DNA of 64,000 bases, taken from Arthrobacter sp. SLBN-112 (lineage in GTDB: Bacteria; Actinomycetota; Actinomycetes; Actinomycetales; Micrococcaceae). The notes beneath the pieces were generated by a model, which made no database searches, had not been told where the DNA came from, and saw nothing but the letters and a program-made list of their open reading frames with translations. The position numbers and the translations under genes were made by a program. Of this stretch, positions 47,857 through 58,518 are shown one piece after another. How positions within the stretch are numbered: the stretch's first letter is position 1; each line of letters begins with the position of its first letter. The stretch covers positions 2,666,001 to 2,730,000 of the forward strand of contig NZ_JAUSXY010000001.1 of assembly GCF_030944625.1 (NCBI RefSeq). The letters are read 5' to 3'.

Positions 47857-47924
47857 GAAGTCCCCGTCCCGTGGACCATTCCCCCCGTCATTACGGGGGG
47901 ACCAGTCCACCAGGCGGGGACTTC
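47857..47924 (+). terminator. nested three-helix hairpin between rne and the TPP riboswitch
   Basis: Three perfectly paired helices in line: 10 bp (47857-47866 with 47915-47924), 6 bp (47871-47876 with 47905-47910) and 8 bp (47881-47888 with 47893-47900). They are separated by 4x4 internal loops and closed by a CATT loop. It starts 24 nt after the rne stop. It could terminate rne, but no U-run follows, so an RNA-stability or binding role is also possible. Confidence 0.6.
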
Positions 47925-47984
47925 CTGCATCCGGGGGCTGTCAGCTTTACCGCAGCCCGGGGCTACCGGCTAGGCTGGGAAACC

Positions 47985-48061
47985 GACACGGGGTGCCGCG
48001 CAGAAGGCCGGCTGAGATCCACACCCGTTGAACCTGTCCGGCTAGTACCGGCGAAGGGATG
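47985..48061 (+). promoter_or_regulatory. TPP riboswitch (thi box)
   Basis: Aptamer landmarks are in order: ACGGGGTGC, then GGCTGAGATCC, ACCCGTTGAACCTG, and the 3' strand GGCTAGTACCGGCGAAGGGAT. These are the conserved GGGGUGC, CUGAGA, ACCC-GAACCUG and AGGGA elements. The 3' end contains AAGGGA, which is also the best Shine-Dalgarno for the gene that follows. TPP binding would then hide the ribosome site, that is, translational repression. Confidence 0.93.
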
Positions 48062-48065
48062 TCTG

Positions 48066-49604
48066 TTGTCTTCGACCCTTTCCATGCCCCTGCCAACCGC
48101 CTCCACTGTTCCCTCCGGGATTCCGGCGGGCCGGGAGGTGCCACGTGTCCTCTCCATCGCGGGCTCCGATCCATCCGGTGGCGCAGGAATCCAGGCGGAC
48201 CTCAAAAGCATTGCAGCCCACGGCGGATACGGCATGGCTGCCATCACCGCACTCACCGCACAGAACACCCGCGGCGTTGTGGCCGTCCACGTTCCACCTG
48301 CAGCCTTCCTGGCCCAGCAACTCGATGCCGTCAGCGACGACATCACCATCGACGCCGTCAAGATCGGCATGCTCGGTGACGAAGCGGTGATCCGCACGGT
48401 CCGCCAATGGCTCGAAAAGGTGCGTCCCGCCGTCGTGGTCCTGGACCCGGTGATGGTGGCCACCAGCGGCGACCGGCTGTTGAAGGAATCCGCCGAAGCC
48501 GCCCTCCGGGAACTGCTGCCCCTTGCACACCTCATCACCCCCAACCTGCCGGAACTCGCCGTGCTGGTGGGCGAGGAGCCGGCAGGGGACTGGGAAGCAG
48601 CCTTGGACCAGGGCCGGCGCCTGGCTGATGCCACCGGCGCCACCGTCCTGGTCAAGGGCGGACACCTGTCAGGCGAAAGCTGCCCGGACGCGCTGGTGAA
48701 CACCGCCGGCGTGCTGGCGCATGATGTCGTGGAAGTGCCCGGCACCCGCATCGATACCCGGAACAGCCATGGCACGGGTTGTTCGCTGTCCTCTGCCATG
48801 GCAACGGTCCAGGCGCGCCTGGGCGACTGGGAGGCGTCGTTGCGGACGGTCAAGCCCTGGCTGGCCGGGGCGCTTGAGAATTCCGGCCGGCTCGAGGTCG
48901 GCCGGGGGAACGGACCCGTGCACCACTTCCACCATGTGCGGGCCCACCTCCAGGAAGGCGGCTTCGCTGACCGGCTCTGGGCCGAAGCCCGGGAGGACCT
49001 GGCGGACATCTACGCCCTGGACTTCATCCACGGCCTGGCCTCAGGCGAACTGGCTGAGAAAGACTTTGCCTACTATCTCGCCCAGGACGCCCTGTACCTG
49101 AACGGATACTCCCGGGTCCTGGCCCGGGCCAGCGCCCTGGCCCCCTCCGAAGCGGAGCAGCTTTTCTGGGCAGGCTCAGCCCGGCAGTGCCTTGAAGTGG
49201 AATCGGAACTCCACCGCTCATGGCTCAGCACCCGGCCCGGGCAAACCGGTCTTGGACCCGTCACCAAGGCCTACGTTGACCACCTCACCGCAGTGTCGGC
49301 GTCGGGCAGCTATGCCGTCCTTGCCGCCGCTGTCCTGCCCTGCTTCTGGCTCTACGCCGAGGTGGGCAGGGCACTGCACGGACAGTTCCTCGCGGCGGGC
49401 GAACCTGACGGGCACGCCTACGCTGCATGGCTCCGCACGTACGCCGACGAAGGCTTCGCGGAGGCCACCCGGCAGGCCATCGCCATCGTGGATGCGGCGG
49501 GACGGAAGGCCTCTGACCAGGAACAGGCTGCCATGCTGACGGCGTTCAAGCAGTCCTGCCGGCTTGAAGTGGAATTCTTCGACGCGCCGCGCCTGCACTC
49601 CTGA
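48066..49604 (+). CDS. thiD: bifunctional HMP kinase/HMP-phosphate kinase (ThiD) fused to TenA domain
   Basis: 512 aa from TTG 48066 (7 nt after AAGGGA of the riboswitch); the next in-frame ATG is 48084. The ThiD half (about residues 25-285) opens with V-L-S-I-A-G-S-D-P-S-G-G-A-G-I-Q-A-D and phosphorylates hydroxymethylpyrimidine twice. The C-terminal half (about 300-510) is a TenA/thiaminase II fold with D-A-L-Y-L, C-L-E-V-E-S-E-L-H and E-V-E-F-F-D, which salvages HMP from degraded thiamine. The fusion mirrors yeast Thi20. It stands alone under the TPP riboswitch. Confidence 0.92.
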   Translation: MSSTLSMPLPTASTVPSGIPAGREVPRVLSIAGSDPSGGAGIQADLKSIAAHGGYGMAAITALTAQNTRGVVAVHVPPAAFLAQQLDAVSDDITIDAVKIGMLGDEAVIRTVRQWLEKVRPAVVVLDPVMVATSGDRLLKESAEAALRELLPLAHLITPNLPELAVLVGEEPAGDWEAALDQGRRLADATGATVLVKGGHLSGESCPDALVNTAGVLAHDVVEVPGTRIDTRNSHGTGCSLSSAMATVQARLGDWEASLRTVKPWLAGALENSGRLEVGRGNGPVHHFHHVRAHLQEGGFADRLWAEAREDLADIYALDFIHGLASGELAEKDFAYYLAQDALYLNGYSRVLARASALAPSEAEQLFWAGSARQCLEVESELHRSWLSTRPGQTGLGPVTKAYVDHLTAVSASGSYAVLAAAVLPCFWLYAEVGRALHGQFLAAGEPDGHAYAAWLRTYADEGFAEATRQAIAIVDAAGRKASDQEQAAMLTAFKQSCRLEVEFFDAPRLHS

Positions 49605-49868
49605 CGTCCGACGGCGGCGCCGCGGCTATGATGGATACGCACAGTTGCGGCGCTGCATGCCAGGTTGTGGTTACTATCACAGCCGGCCCGCCGGAACCAG
49701 CCTCATTTGCGGCTGGAGACGGATTTAGCGTATTCTGGATCTTCGGTGCTTACGCCAACACTTGGGTTATGATCCCACGGCGTTGAGGCACAGCGAGAAA
49801 CCAGGCTTTTAGTGAGTCGGTTCCGCACGCAAATTTTGTTATAAACGTCGAGAGAAGTGAGTTCCCAA

Positions 49869-50177
49869 GTGGTGTACGCGATTGTCCGCGCAGGCGGCCG
49901 CCAAGAGAAGGTTTCCGTTGGAGACTTCGTTACCCTGAACCGCGTCGCCGGTGGAGCCGGCAGCACCATTGAGCTGCCCGCACTGCTCCTGGTTGACGGT
50001 GACAAGGTCACCTCCGCAGCCAAAGACCTGGCCAAGGTAACTGTTACGGCTGAAATCCTCCAGGACCTGCGTGGTCCTAAGATTGTCATCCAGAAGTTCA
50101 AGAACAAGACCGGCTACAAGAAGCGCCAGGGTCACCGACAGGAATTGACCAAGGTCAAGATCACCGGCATCAAGTAA
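49869..50177 (+). CDS. rplU: 50S ribosomal protein L21
   Basis: 102 aa, the usual L21 length, from GTG 49869 ([14 protein letters not shown]). A further GTG at 49857 would add four residues. The C-terminus has [14 protein letters not shown] and L-T-K-V-K-I-T, the rRNA-binding signature. First of rplU-rpmA. The 264-bp upstream gap includes TATGAT near 49766 as a possible -10. Confidence 0.96.
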   Translation: MVYAIVRAGGRQEKVSVGDFVTLNRVAGGAGSTIELPALLLVDGDKVTSAAKDLAKVTVTAEILQDLRGPKIVIQKFKNKTGYKKRQGHRQELTKVKITGIK

Positions 50178-50238
50178 CCACCGGTTACTGTTCAGGCATT
50201 TCAACAGATTCCCCAGAATTTAGAGGCAGGCATTTCAG

Positions 50239-50502
50239 ATGGCACATAAAAAGGGCGCGAGCTCCACTCGCAACGGTCGCGATTCCAACGCTCAGTACCT
50301 CGGCGTCAAGCGCTTCGGCGGCCAGGTCGTTTCCGCAGGCGAGATCATCGTCCGCCAGCGTGGCACCCACTTCCACCCGGGCGCCGGCGTTGGCCGCGGC
50401 GGTGACGACACCCTGTTCGCATTGACCCCGGGCGCCGTTGAATTCGGCACCCGCCGCGGACGTCGCGTAGTCAACATCGTTGCTGCTGCAGCCGCAGAGT
50501 AA
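50239..50502 (+). CDS. rpmA: 50S ribosomal protein L27
   Basis: 87 aa starting [16 protein letters not shown], the standard L27 N-terminus that reaches the peptidyl-transferase centre. No cleaved N-terminal extension of the Firmicutes kind is present. A GAGGCAG SD lies 9 nt upstream. It follows rplU by 61 nt and is ended by a clear hairpin. Confidence 0.97.
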   Translation: MAHKKGASSTRNGRDSNAQYLGVKRFGGQVVSAGEIIVRQRGTHFHPGAGVGRGGDDTLFALTPGAVEFGTRRGRRVVNIVAAAAAE

Positions 50503-50515
50503 CAACCAGTTTTGA

Positions 50516-53351
<2,836 letters not shown>

Positions 53352-53365
53352 GCTGCCGGCTCGCC

Positions 53366-53371
53366 TAAACT
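53366..53371 (+). promoter_or_regulatory. candidate -10 for proA (leaderless)
   Basis: TAAACT ends 6 nt before the proA ATG, with no SD between. It would place the transcription start on the start codon. Confidence 0.45.
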
Positions 53372-53377
53372 TGGACC

Positions 53378-54745
53378 ATGACTGAAGCCCTGATCCACGC
53401 AGCTGTTAATACCGGAACCACTGCTGCCCACGCGCAGCCGGGTCCGGCGGCAGGACAGGCGGCAGCCGGGGTACCGGTCTCCGCAGCAGACGTCGAAGCG
53501 GCAGTCCACGCCATCGCGGACCGCTCCCGCCACGCCGCTCGCAGCATGGCCACCGCCAACCGGGCATGGAAAGACCGCGGCCTCCGCGCCGTGGGAGCCG
53601 CACTCGAGGAGAACGTGCAGGCCATCCTCGCCGCCAACGCCATGGACGTCCAGCGCGGCAAGGACAACGGCACGTCCAAGGCGCTCCTGGACCGGCTCAC
53701 CCTCACCGAAACCCGTGTTGAGGCCCTGGTGGCAGCCCTTGAGAACCTGGCCAACCTTCCGGACCCCGTGGGCAACGTTGTCCGCGGCCAAACCCTCCCC
53801 AACGGACTGCGCCTCCGGCAGGTCAACGTACCCATGGGCGTGGTGGCAGCCATCTACGAGGCACGCCCCAACGTCACCGTGGACATCGCCGGGCTGGCGC
53901 TCAAGAGCGGAAACGCCGTGATCCTGCGCGGAGGCAGCGCAGCCGAAGCCACCAACCAGGTTCTGGTGCGGGTACTGCGTGAAGCCCTCGAATCGGTTGG
54001 CCTGCCGGCCGACGCCGTGCAGACCGTCGACCAGTTCGGCCGGGCCGGCGCCAACGTCCTGATGAAGGCCCGCGGCCGGGTGGACGTGCTGATTCCCCGC
54101 GGCGGCCGCGACCTCATCCAGACGGTCGTTACCAATTCGGCCGTGCCGGTCATCGAGACAGGTGAGGGAAACGTCCATATCTTCCTGGACGAGTCCGCGG
54201 ACGAGTCCATGGCAGTGGAGATCCTGCTCAACGCCAAGACCCAGCGGCCCAGCGTCTGCAACACCGTGGAAACCCTGCTGGTCCACTCCGGCGCGACCGT
54301 GCTGCCCGCCGTCGCGACTGCACTCCGAAACGCGGGGGTTCGCCTGCACGTTGACCAGCGGATCAGTGCCGCCCTGCCGGCCGGGATCGAGGCGGAGCCG
54401 GCCACCGACGCGGATTGGGCAACGGAATACATGGACCTGGACCTTGCGGTGGCCATGGTGGACAGCCTCGATGAGGCCGTCCAGCACATCCGCACCTGGT
54501 CCACGGGGCACACCGAAGCGATCCTCACCAACAACCTCGCCAACGCTGAACGGTTCATCGCGGAGGTGGATTCCGCGGCGGTGATCGTCAACGCCTCAAC
54601 CCGGTTTACGGACGGCGGCGAGCTGGGCCTTGGCGCAGAGGTGGGGATCTCCACCCAGAAGCTGCACGCCCGCGGGCCGATGGGCCTGACCGAGCTCACC
54701 ACCACGAAGTGGATTGTCCAAGGCGAAGGCCAAGTCCGCGGGTAG
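53378..54745 (+). CDS. proA: glutamate-5-semialdehyde dehydrogenase (gamma-glutamyl phosphate reductase)
   Basis: 455 aa; the first 35 residues are a low-complexity Ala/Gly/Pro extension before the conserved start. ALDH fold with the NADP region Y-E-A-R-P-N-V-T and the catalytic Cys in R-P-S-V-C-N-T-V-E-T. It reduces glutamyl-5-phosphate in proline synthesis together with ProB. A TAAACT 6 nt upstream may give a separate leaderless transcript besides read-through from obgE-proB. Confidence 0.95.
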   Translation: MTEALIHAAVNTGTTAAHAQPGPAAGQAAAGVPVSAADVEAAVHAIADRSRHAARSMATANRAWKDRGLRAVGAALEENVQAILAANAMDVQRGKDNGTSKALLDRLTLTETRVEALVAALENLANLPDPVGNVVRGQTLPNGLRLRQVNVPMGVVAAIYEARPNVTVDIAGLALKSGNAVILRGGSAAEATNQVLVRVLREALESVGLPADAVQTVDQFGRAGANVLMKARGRVDVLIPRGGRDLIQTVVTNSAVPVIETGEGNVHIFLDESADESMAVEILLNAKTQRPSVCNTVETLLVHSGATVLPAVATALRNAGVRLHVDQRISAALPAGIEAEPATDADWATEYMDLDLAVAMVDSLDEAVQHIRTWSTGHTEAILTNNLANAERFIAEVDSAAVIVNASTRFTDGGELGLGAEVGISTQKLHARGPMGLTELTTTKWIVQGEGQVRG

Positions 54746-54825
54746 CAACGCGGTAACATAGACCAGAACCTTAGAAAGCGGCGGAAGGTTCCGCTGCCCG
54801 AAAATCCTTGAACATAGGGGAGAAA

Positions 54826-55065
54826 ATGCTGCTCCAGCAGATCGTCACGTCCATCGCCGCCGCAGGCGACGCAGCCCACGAGGAGCCTGCCCCGCTGCTG
54901 GCCGAGCCGTGGGTCTTCGGCGTGTCAATGTTCGCCATCCTGGTGGTCCTGATGTTCATCGCCTGGTCCTACAACAACCTGGGCAACCGGCACGCAGCCA
55001 CCGACGAGCACGCGGATCCGCACCGCCAGCACCCCAACAAGCACGATCGCGGGCAGGGCCACTAA
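54826..55065 (+). CDS. small single-pass membrane protein of unknown function
   Basis: 79 aa from ATG 54826, with GGGGAGA 3-9 nt upstream; a TTG at 54808 is in frame but lacks an SD. One membrane helix (about residues 27-46, [12 protein letters not shown]) is followed by a His/Asp-rich hydrophilic tail. I do not recognise a family. It precedes nadD closely and is probably in one transcript with nadD and rsfS. Confidence 0.7.
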   Translation: MLLQQIVTSIAAAGDAAHEEPAPLLAEPWVFGVSMFAILVVLMFIAWSYNNLGNRHAATDEHADPHRQHPNKHDRGQGH

Positions 55066-55117
55066 CATTTCGCACAACCTGCACCGCAATGGTGCCCGGG
55101 GAAGGCTGCGGCTGGGT

Positions 55118-55735
55118 GTGATGGGCGGGACATTCGATCCCATCCATCATGGCCACTTGGTTGCTGCCAGCGAAGTCGCGGCCGAATTCGACCTCGACGA
55201 GGTGGTCTTCGTCCCCACTGGGCAGCCATGGCAAAAGTCCCATAAACAGGTCAGCGAGCCTGAGCACCGCTATCTGATGACCGTCATCGCCACGGCCTCC
55301 AATCCGCGCTTCACCGTCAGCAGGGTAGACGTGGACCGGCCAGGTCCCACCTACACCATCGACACCCTGCGCGACCTCCGGGCCCAGCGGCCGGACGCCG
55401 ATCTGTTCTTCATCACGGGTGCTGACGCCTTGGCGCAGATCCTGTCCTGGAAGGATATTGACGAGCTCTGGTCGCTGGCGCACTTCGTGGGAGTCACCCG
55501 CCCGGGACACGTCCTTGACGGGATGGGCCGTGAGGATGTCAGCCTCCTGGAAGTCCCGGCCATGGCCATCTCGTCCACGGATTGCCGTGCCCGCGTGGCA
55601 GCGAACCATCCGGTCTGGTACCTGGTCCCGGACGGGGTGGTGCAGTACATCGCCAAGTACGATCTCTATGCCGATCCGCCGTCAGGCGCGGATGAACCAA
55701 CTTCCGAAGCACGCGAACCAGCCAGTACTGAATGA
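55118..55735 (+). CDS. nadD: nicotinate-nucleotide adenylyltransferase
   Basis: 205 aa from GTG 55118, but this start removes the first beta strand: in-frame codons just upstream read R-L-R-L-G-V before [13 protein letters not shown]. The true start may be a rare ATT at 55067 (I/M-S-H-N-L-H-R), with GCAGGG upstream. The G-T-F-D-P-I-H-x-G-H nucleotidyl-transfer motif and I-S-S-T near the C-terminus are intact. It makes nicotinic acid adenine dinucleotide in NAD synthesis. Confidence 0.92.
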   Translation: MMGGTFDPIHHGHLVAASEVAAEFDLDEVVFVPTGQPWQKSHKQVSEPEHRYLMTVIATASNPRFTVSRVDVDRPGPTYTIDTLRDLRAQRPDADLFFITGADALAQILSWKDIDELWSLAHFVGVTRPGHVLDGMGREDVSLLEVPAMAISSTDCRARVAANHPVWYLVPDGVVQYIAKYDLYADPPSGADEPTSEAREPASTE

Positions 55736-55742
55736 GTTCTCA

Positions 55743-57029
55743 ATGAGTCAGGAACAGCCCCCCATCCGCAGCCGCCGGGAACTCCGGAAGGCCAGGGACG
55801 CCCAACAGGCGACCCCGGCCGCCACGGAGCAACGCCCGCCTGCCGCGAATCGGCCGGCCCCCGGCACGCCCGAACCTGCCCGGCCGGAATCTGCCGTCCG
55901 CCCTGCCTCGTCCGCAAGCGCCGAGCCCGCCGGCCGTCCGCCGGCTGTTCCAGGCCAGGCCGCCACCCAGCGCTCATCCCAGATCCGGGCCCGTGACCGC
56001 GCCGCTTTGCGCACCATCAAGGAGCTGGAAGAGAAAGAGGGCCAGCTGTCCGCCGGCGGCCCGCCCACCCGGCGCCAATTACGGCTGCAGCAGCTCAAGG
56101 AGCAGGCACTGACGGCCGCGAACCCGGTGGTTCCCCCTGCAGCAGGCCCGCCCGCGCCGCCGTCCACCGGGACACCGGCACCCGCGGCAAAGCCCGCCGC
56201 CGGGAAGGACGCCGCGGCAGAGGACACGATCAACCCCGCGGCCACAACGGGCGGCCCCGGCCCGGCCCCTGCCACCGCGCCGGACGGCATGACGGTGGAG
56301 CAGGCCCTGGAAGCGCGCGCGCTCATCGCAGCACAGGCCCGGAACCAGATCGCCAAAATGGAGCACATCGTCTCCCACGACCCCGAAGCGGTGGATCCGG
56401 AGATCCTCGCCGAACAGATTGCGCTGGCCGAAAGGGCTGCGGTCTTGAACCGGCGGGCTATGGCCCGGCAGAAACTCGCCGAACAGGCAGGAGGCGCCGC
56501 CAACCCCGCGGGTCCCCCAAACCCCGCAGCGGATGCCGCCTCCCAGGACAAGGCCGGGCCGTCCACGGCCAGCAACCTTGCCATGGTCACGCCGCTCGAG
56601 TTCGTCCAGGTGCCCGGCGTCGAGCGCCCGGTGATGAAACCGCCGGCAACCTCCCATGTTCCGGTCACGACCCGCCCCGGCACGAAGGTCCAGGGTGCCG
56701 GAAAGCGCCGGCCCGCCGCCCGCACCAAAACAGCACCTGCCGATTCCGGCACCGGCCGGTCCCAAGTGATCGCCCGTGCCGAAGCCGCGGCCAAGGCGGC
56801 CAGCCGGCCCAAACCGGCAGCGCGTACGGAAGGCCAGTCGGAGGACCTGTTCGAGGACCTTCCCCGGGTGCCCGCCAGGTCCGCCTACGGCCTCGATCCA
56901 CTGGACGCCGCAACGGCAGGCCTCACCAGGGCCCGGCGTAACCGGGTCCTGCAATTCTGTATCCTCGCGTTCGGGATCCTGGCCCTGGTTGCCGGCATCA
57001 TCCTGATCGTCACCGGCATTTCCCGCTGA
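55743..57029 (+). CDS. disordered, C-terminally membrane-anchored protein of unknown function
   Basis: 428 aa from ATG 55743, 7 nt after nadD. Most of it is Pro/Ala-rich and predicted disordered. A basic helical stretch (about residues 75-125, K-E-L-E-E-K-E-G and R-R-Q-L-R-L-Q-Q-L-K) could form a coiled coil, as could another near 190-250. A single membrane helix ends the protein (about 402-424), leaving the bulk on one side, probably cytoplasmic. Encoded between nadD and rsfS, so co-expression is expected; function unknown. Confidence 0.75.
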   Translation: MSQEQPPIRSRRELRKARDAQQATPAATEQRPPAANRPAPGTPEPARPESAVRPASSASAEPAGRPPAVPGQAATQRSSQIRARDRAALRTIKELEEKEGQLSAGGPPTRRQLRLQQLKEQALTAANPVVPPAAGPPAPPSTGTPAPAAKPAAGKDAAAEDTINPAATTGGPGPAPATAPDGMTVEQALEARALIAAQARNQIAKMEHIVSHDPEAVDPEILAEQIALAERAAVLNRRAMARQKLAEQAGGAANPAGPPNPAADAASQDKAGPSTASNLAMVTPLEFVQVPGVERPVMKPPATSHVPVTTRPGTKVQGAGKRRPAARTKTAPADSGTGRSQVIARAEAAAKAASRPKPAARTEGQSEDLFEDLPRVPARSAYGLDPLDAATAGLTRARRNRVLQFCILAFGILALVAGIILIVTGISR

Positions 57030-57072
57030 CCCGACCAGCGGCATCAAACACTTAACCCAAACAAGGAGTCCC

Positions 57073-57474
57073 GTGACTGCAACAGAAACGTCCATCGCCA
57101 TGGCCCGTACGGCCGCCAAGGCTGCCGCCGACAAGATAGCCCACGACATCGTGGCCCTGGACGTGAGCGAGCGGCTGGCCCTCGCGGACGTCTTCCTCAT
57201 CGCCTCAGCACCCAGCGAACGCCAGGTCAACGCCATCGTGGACGGCATCGAGGAAGAACTTGCCAAGCAGGACCTCCGCCCGGTGCGCCGTGAGGGCCGG
57301 TCCGGCGGCCGGTGGGTGCTCCTGGATTACTCCGACATCGTCATCCACGTCCAGCACGAGGAAGACCGCGTTTTCTACGCCCTCGAGCGGCTCTGGAAGG
57401 ACTGCCCCGTGGTGGACCTGCAGCTCGGCGACGACGTCCCTGCCCAGGCCGCCGCGGTGTCCGACGGCGAGTAG
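57073..57474 (+). CDS. rsfS: ribosomal silencing factor RsfS
   Basis: 133 aa, the family length. Visible core: L-A-L-A-D-V-F-L-I-A-S-A, the E-G-R-S-G-G-R-W-V-L-L-D-Y segment, D-I-V-I-H-V-Q and F-Y-A-L-E-R-L-W. It binds L14 and blocks 30S-50S joining in starvation. ACAAGGAG lies 5 nt before the GTG. nadD-DUF-rsfS is a common actinobacterial order. Confidence 0.96.
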   Translation: MTATETSIAMARTAAKAAADKIAHDIVALDVSERLALADVFLIASAPSERQVNAIVDGIEEELAKQDLRPVRREGRSGGRWVLLDYSDIVIHVQHEEDRVFYALERLWKDCPVVDLQLGDDVPAQAAAVSDGE

Positions 57475-57503
57475 GCACGCCCAGATTCGTGAATATTCCC
57501 GAT

Positions 57504-57533
57504 TTGGAATTTTCGGAATTGCTGTTCTAAGAT
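57504..57533 (+). promoter_or_regulatory. candidate promoter for the first tRNA-Ala
   Basis: TTGGAA (57504-57509) and TAAGAT (57528-57533) with an 18-bp spacer in an AT-rich patch; 58 nt lie between the -10 and the tRNA. Confidence 0.45.
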
Positions 57534-57590
57534 ATTTGAGTTGCTTCGGGGGGAGACCCGGAAGAAAGCTTCTCGGAGCGGCAACATTCC

Positions 57591-57663
57591 GGGGCTGTGG
57601 CGCAGCTGGTAGCGCACCTGCATGGCATGCAGGGGGTCAGGGGTTCGAGTCCCCTCAGCTCCA
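57591..57663 (+). tRNA. tRNA-Ala(GGC), copy 1
   Basis: 73 nt: acceptor GGGGCTG / CAGCTCC, anticodon stem CCTGC / GCAGG with loop ATGGCAT (anticodon GGC, reading GCC), and T-arm GGGG-TTCGAGT-CCCC. The CCA is not encoded. Identical to copy 2. Confidence 0.96.
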
Positions 57664-57668
57664 CCGGT

Positions 57669-57709
57669 AAATCCGCCGGAACCTTTAAGGTTCCGGCGGA
57701 TTTTTTGTT
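57669..57709 (+). terminator. intrinsic terminator after tRNA-Ala copy 1
   Basis: A 16-bp stem (57669-57684 with 57688-57703), then a run of T, the most classical rho-independent terminator in the window. Confidence 0.93.
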
Positions 57710-57862
57710 TCGCCGCGTTCGCGGCCGTGGAAGGGTGCAAGTTCCCGGGGCAGCCGGCGAACGCCAACGAGATGGGAAACGCCCGATTGGCGTACAGCGC
57801 AAAAGTGCATTACTCTGGTCAGGTTGCTCCGGGGAATTCGACCGGAAGGAACAAGTTTTTAC

Positions 57863-57935
57863 GGGGCTGTGGCGCAGCTGGTAGCGCACCTGCATGGCAT
57901 GCAGGGGGTCAGGGGTTCGAGTCCCCTCAGCTCCA
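57863..57935 (+). tRNA. tRNA-Ala(GGC), copy 2
   Basis: Exact copy of the 73-nt gene 272 bp upstream. The flanking sequences are unrelated, so only the gene itself is conserved. TTGGCG at about 57788 and TACTCT at about 57812 may be its own promoter. Confidence 0.96.
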
Positions 57936-57950
57936 CCGTAAGAAGCATGG

Positions 57951-57988
57951 AAAAGCGAACCATCACTGAGTGATGGTTCGCTTTTTCT
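57951..57988 (+). terminator. intrinsic terminator after tRNA-Ala copy 2
   Basis: A 15-bp stem (57951-57965 with 57971-57985) and a T-rich tail CTTTTTCTTT. Confidence 0.92.
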
Positions 57989-58140
57989 TTGCTGCCCGGA
58001 TTCGGATCAGCGCCGGTGGAAAACTCTTCCCGCGCAGGTCAAACGGGGGTACAACTGATGGTGGAGGGCCCAGAGTCCCGCCGCTGGGCCGCATTCATCC
58101 GGTACGCAGCCTCGGGACGTCGCTGACGAGGAGGTCGCAG

Positions 58141-58518
58141 ATGTCCCATGCAGATAATTCCGCCTACGGTGCGAACGGCGAAGCGTTCCCGAACGGAACG
58201 CCGCTTTCCCGTGATACGGCGATCCGGGGTCCGGCCAGGGCGGCCCCCTACATTGGTGCCGGCGTCCTGCTGGCAGCCGCCATTCTCCTCCCGCTGATGC
58301 CGCAGCTGTACTCCTTTGACGCGCCCCGGCTGGGCGGCATGCCGTTCTTTTACTGGTACCAGCTGGTCTGGGTGCCAGTTTCGGCTGTGTTGACCGGAAC
58401 AGCCTATTGGCTGGTCAACAGGGAAGACCGACGACGGCGGGCCGAGGCACGTGCCGGCGGCCCGCCGAGGGCGGCCGGCACCTCCGCCGGGACCGGGCTG
58501 GGAGGGGACCGGCCATGA
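58141..58518 (+). CDS. DUF3311-type small membrane subunit
   Basis: 125 aa from ATG 58141, with GAGGAGG 8 nt upstream. Two membrane helices (about residues 38-58 and 76-96) enclose a short loop with P-F-F-Y-W-Y-Q-L-V-W-V-P, typical of DUF3311 proteins encoded before solute:sodium symporters. The tail is basic. It overlaps mctP by ATGA and is probably an accessory subunit of that transporter. Confidence 0.85.
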   Translation: MSHADNSAYGANGEAFPNGTPLSRDTAIRGPARAAPYIGAGVLLAAAILLPLMPQLYSFDAPRLGGMPFFYWYQLVWVPVSAVLTGTAYWLVNREDRRRRAEARAGGPPRAAGTSAGTGLGGDRP

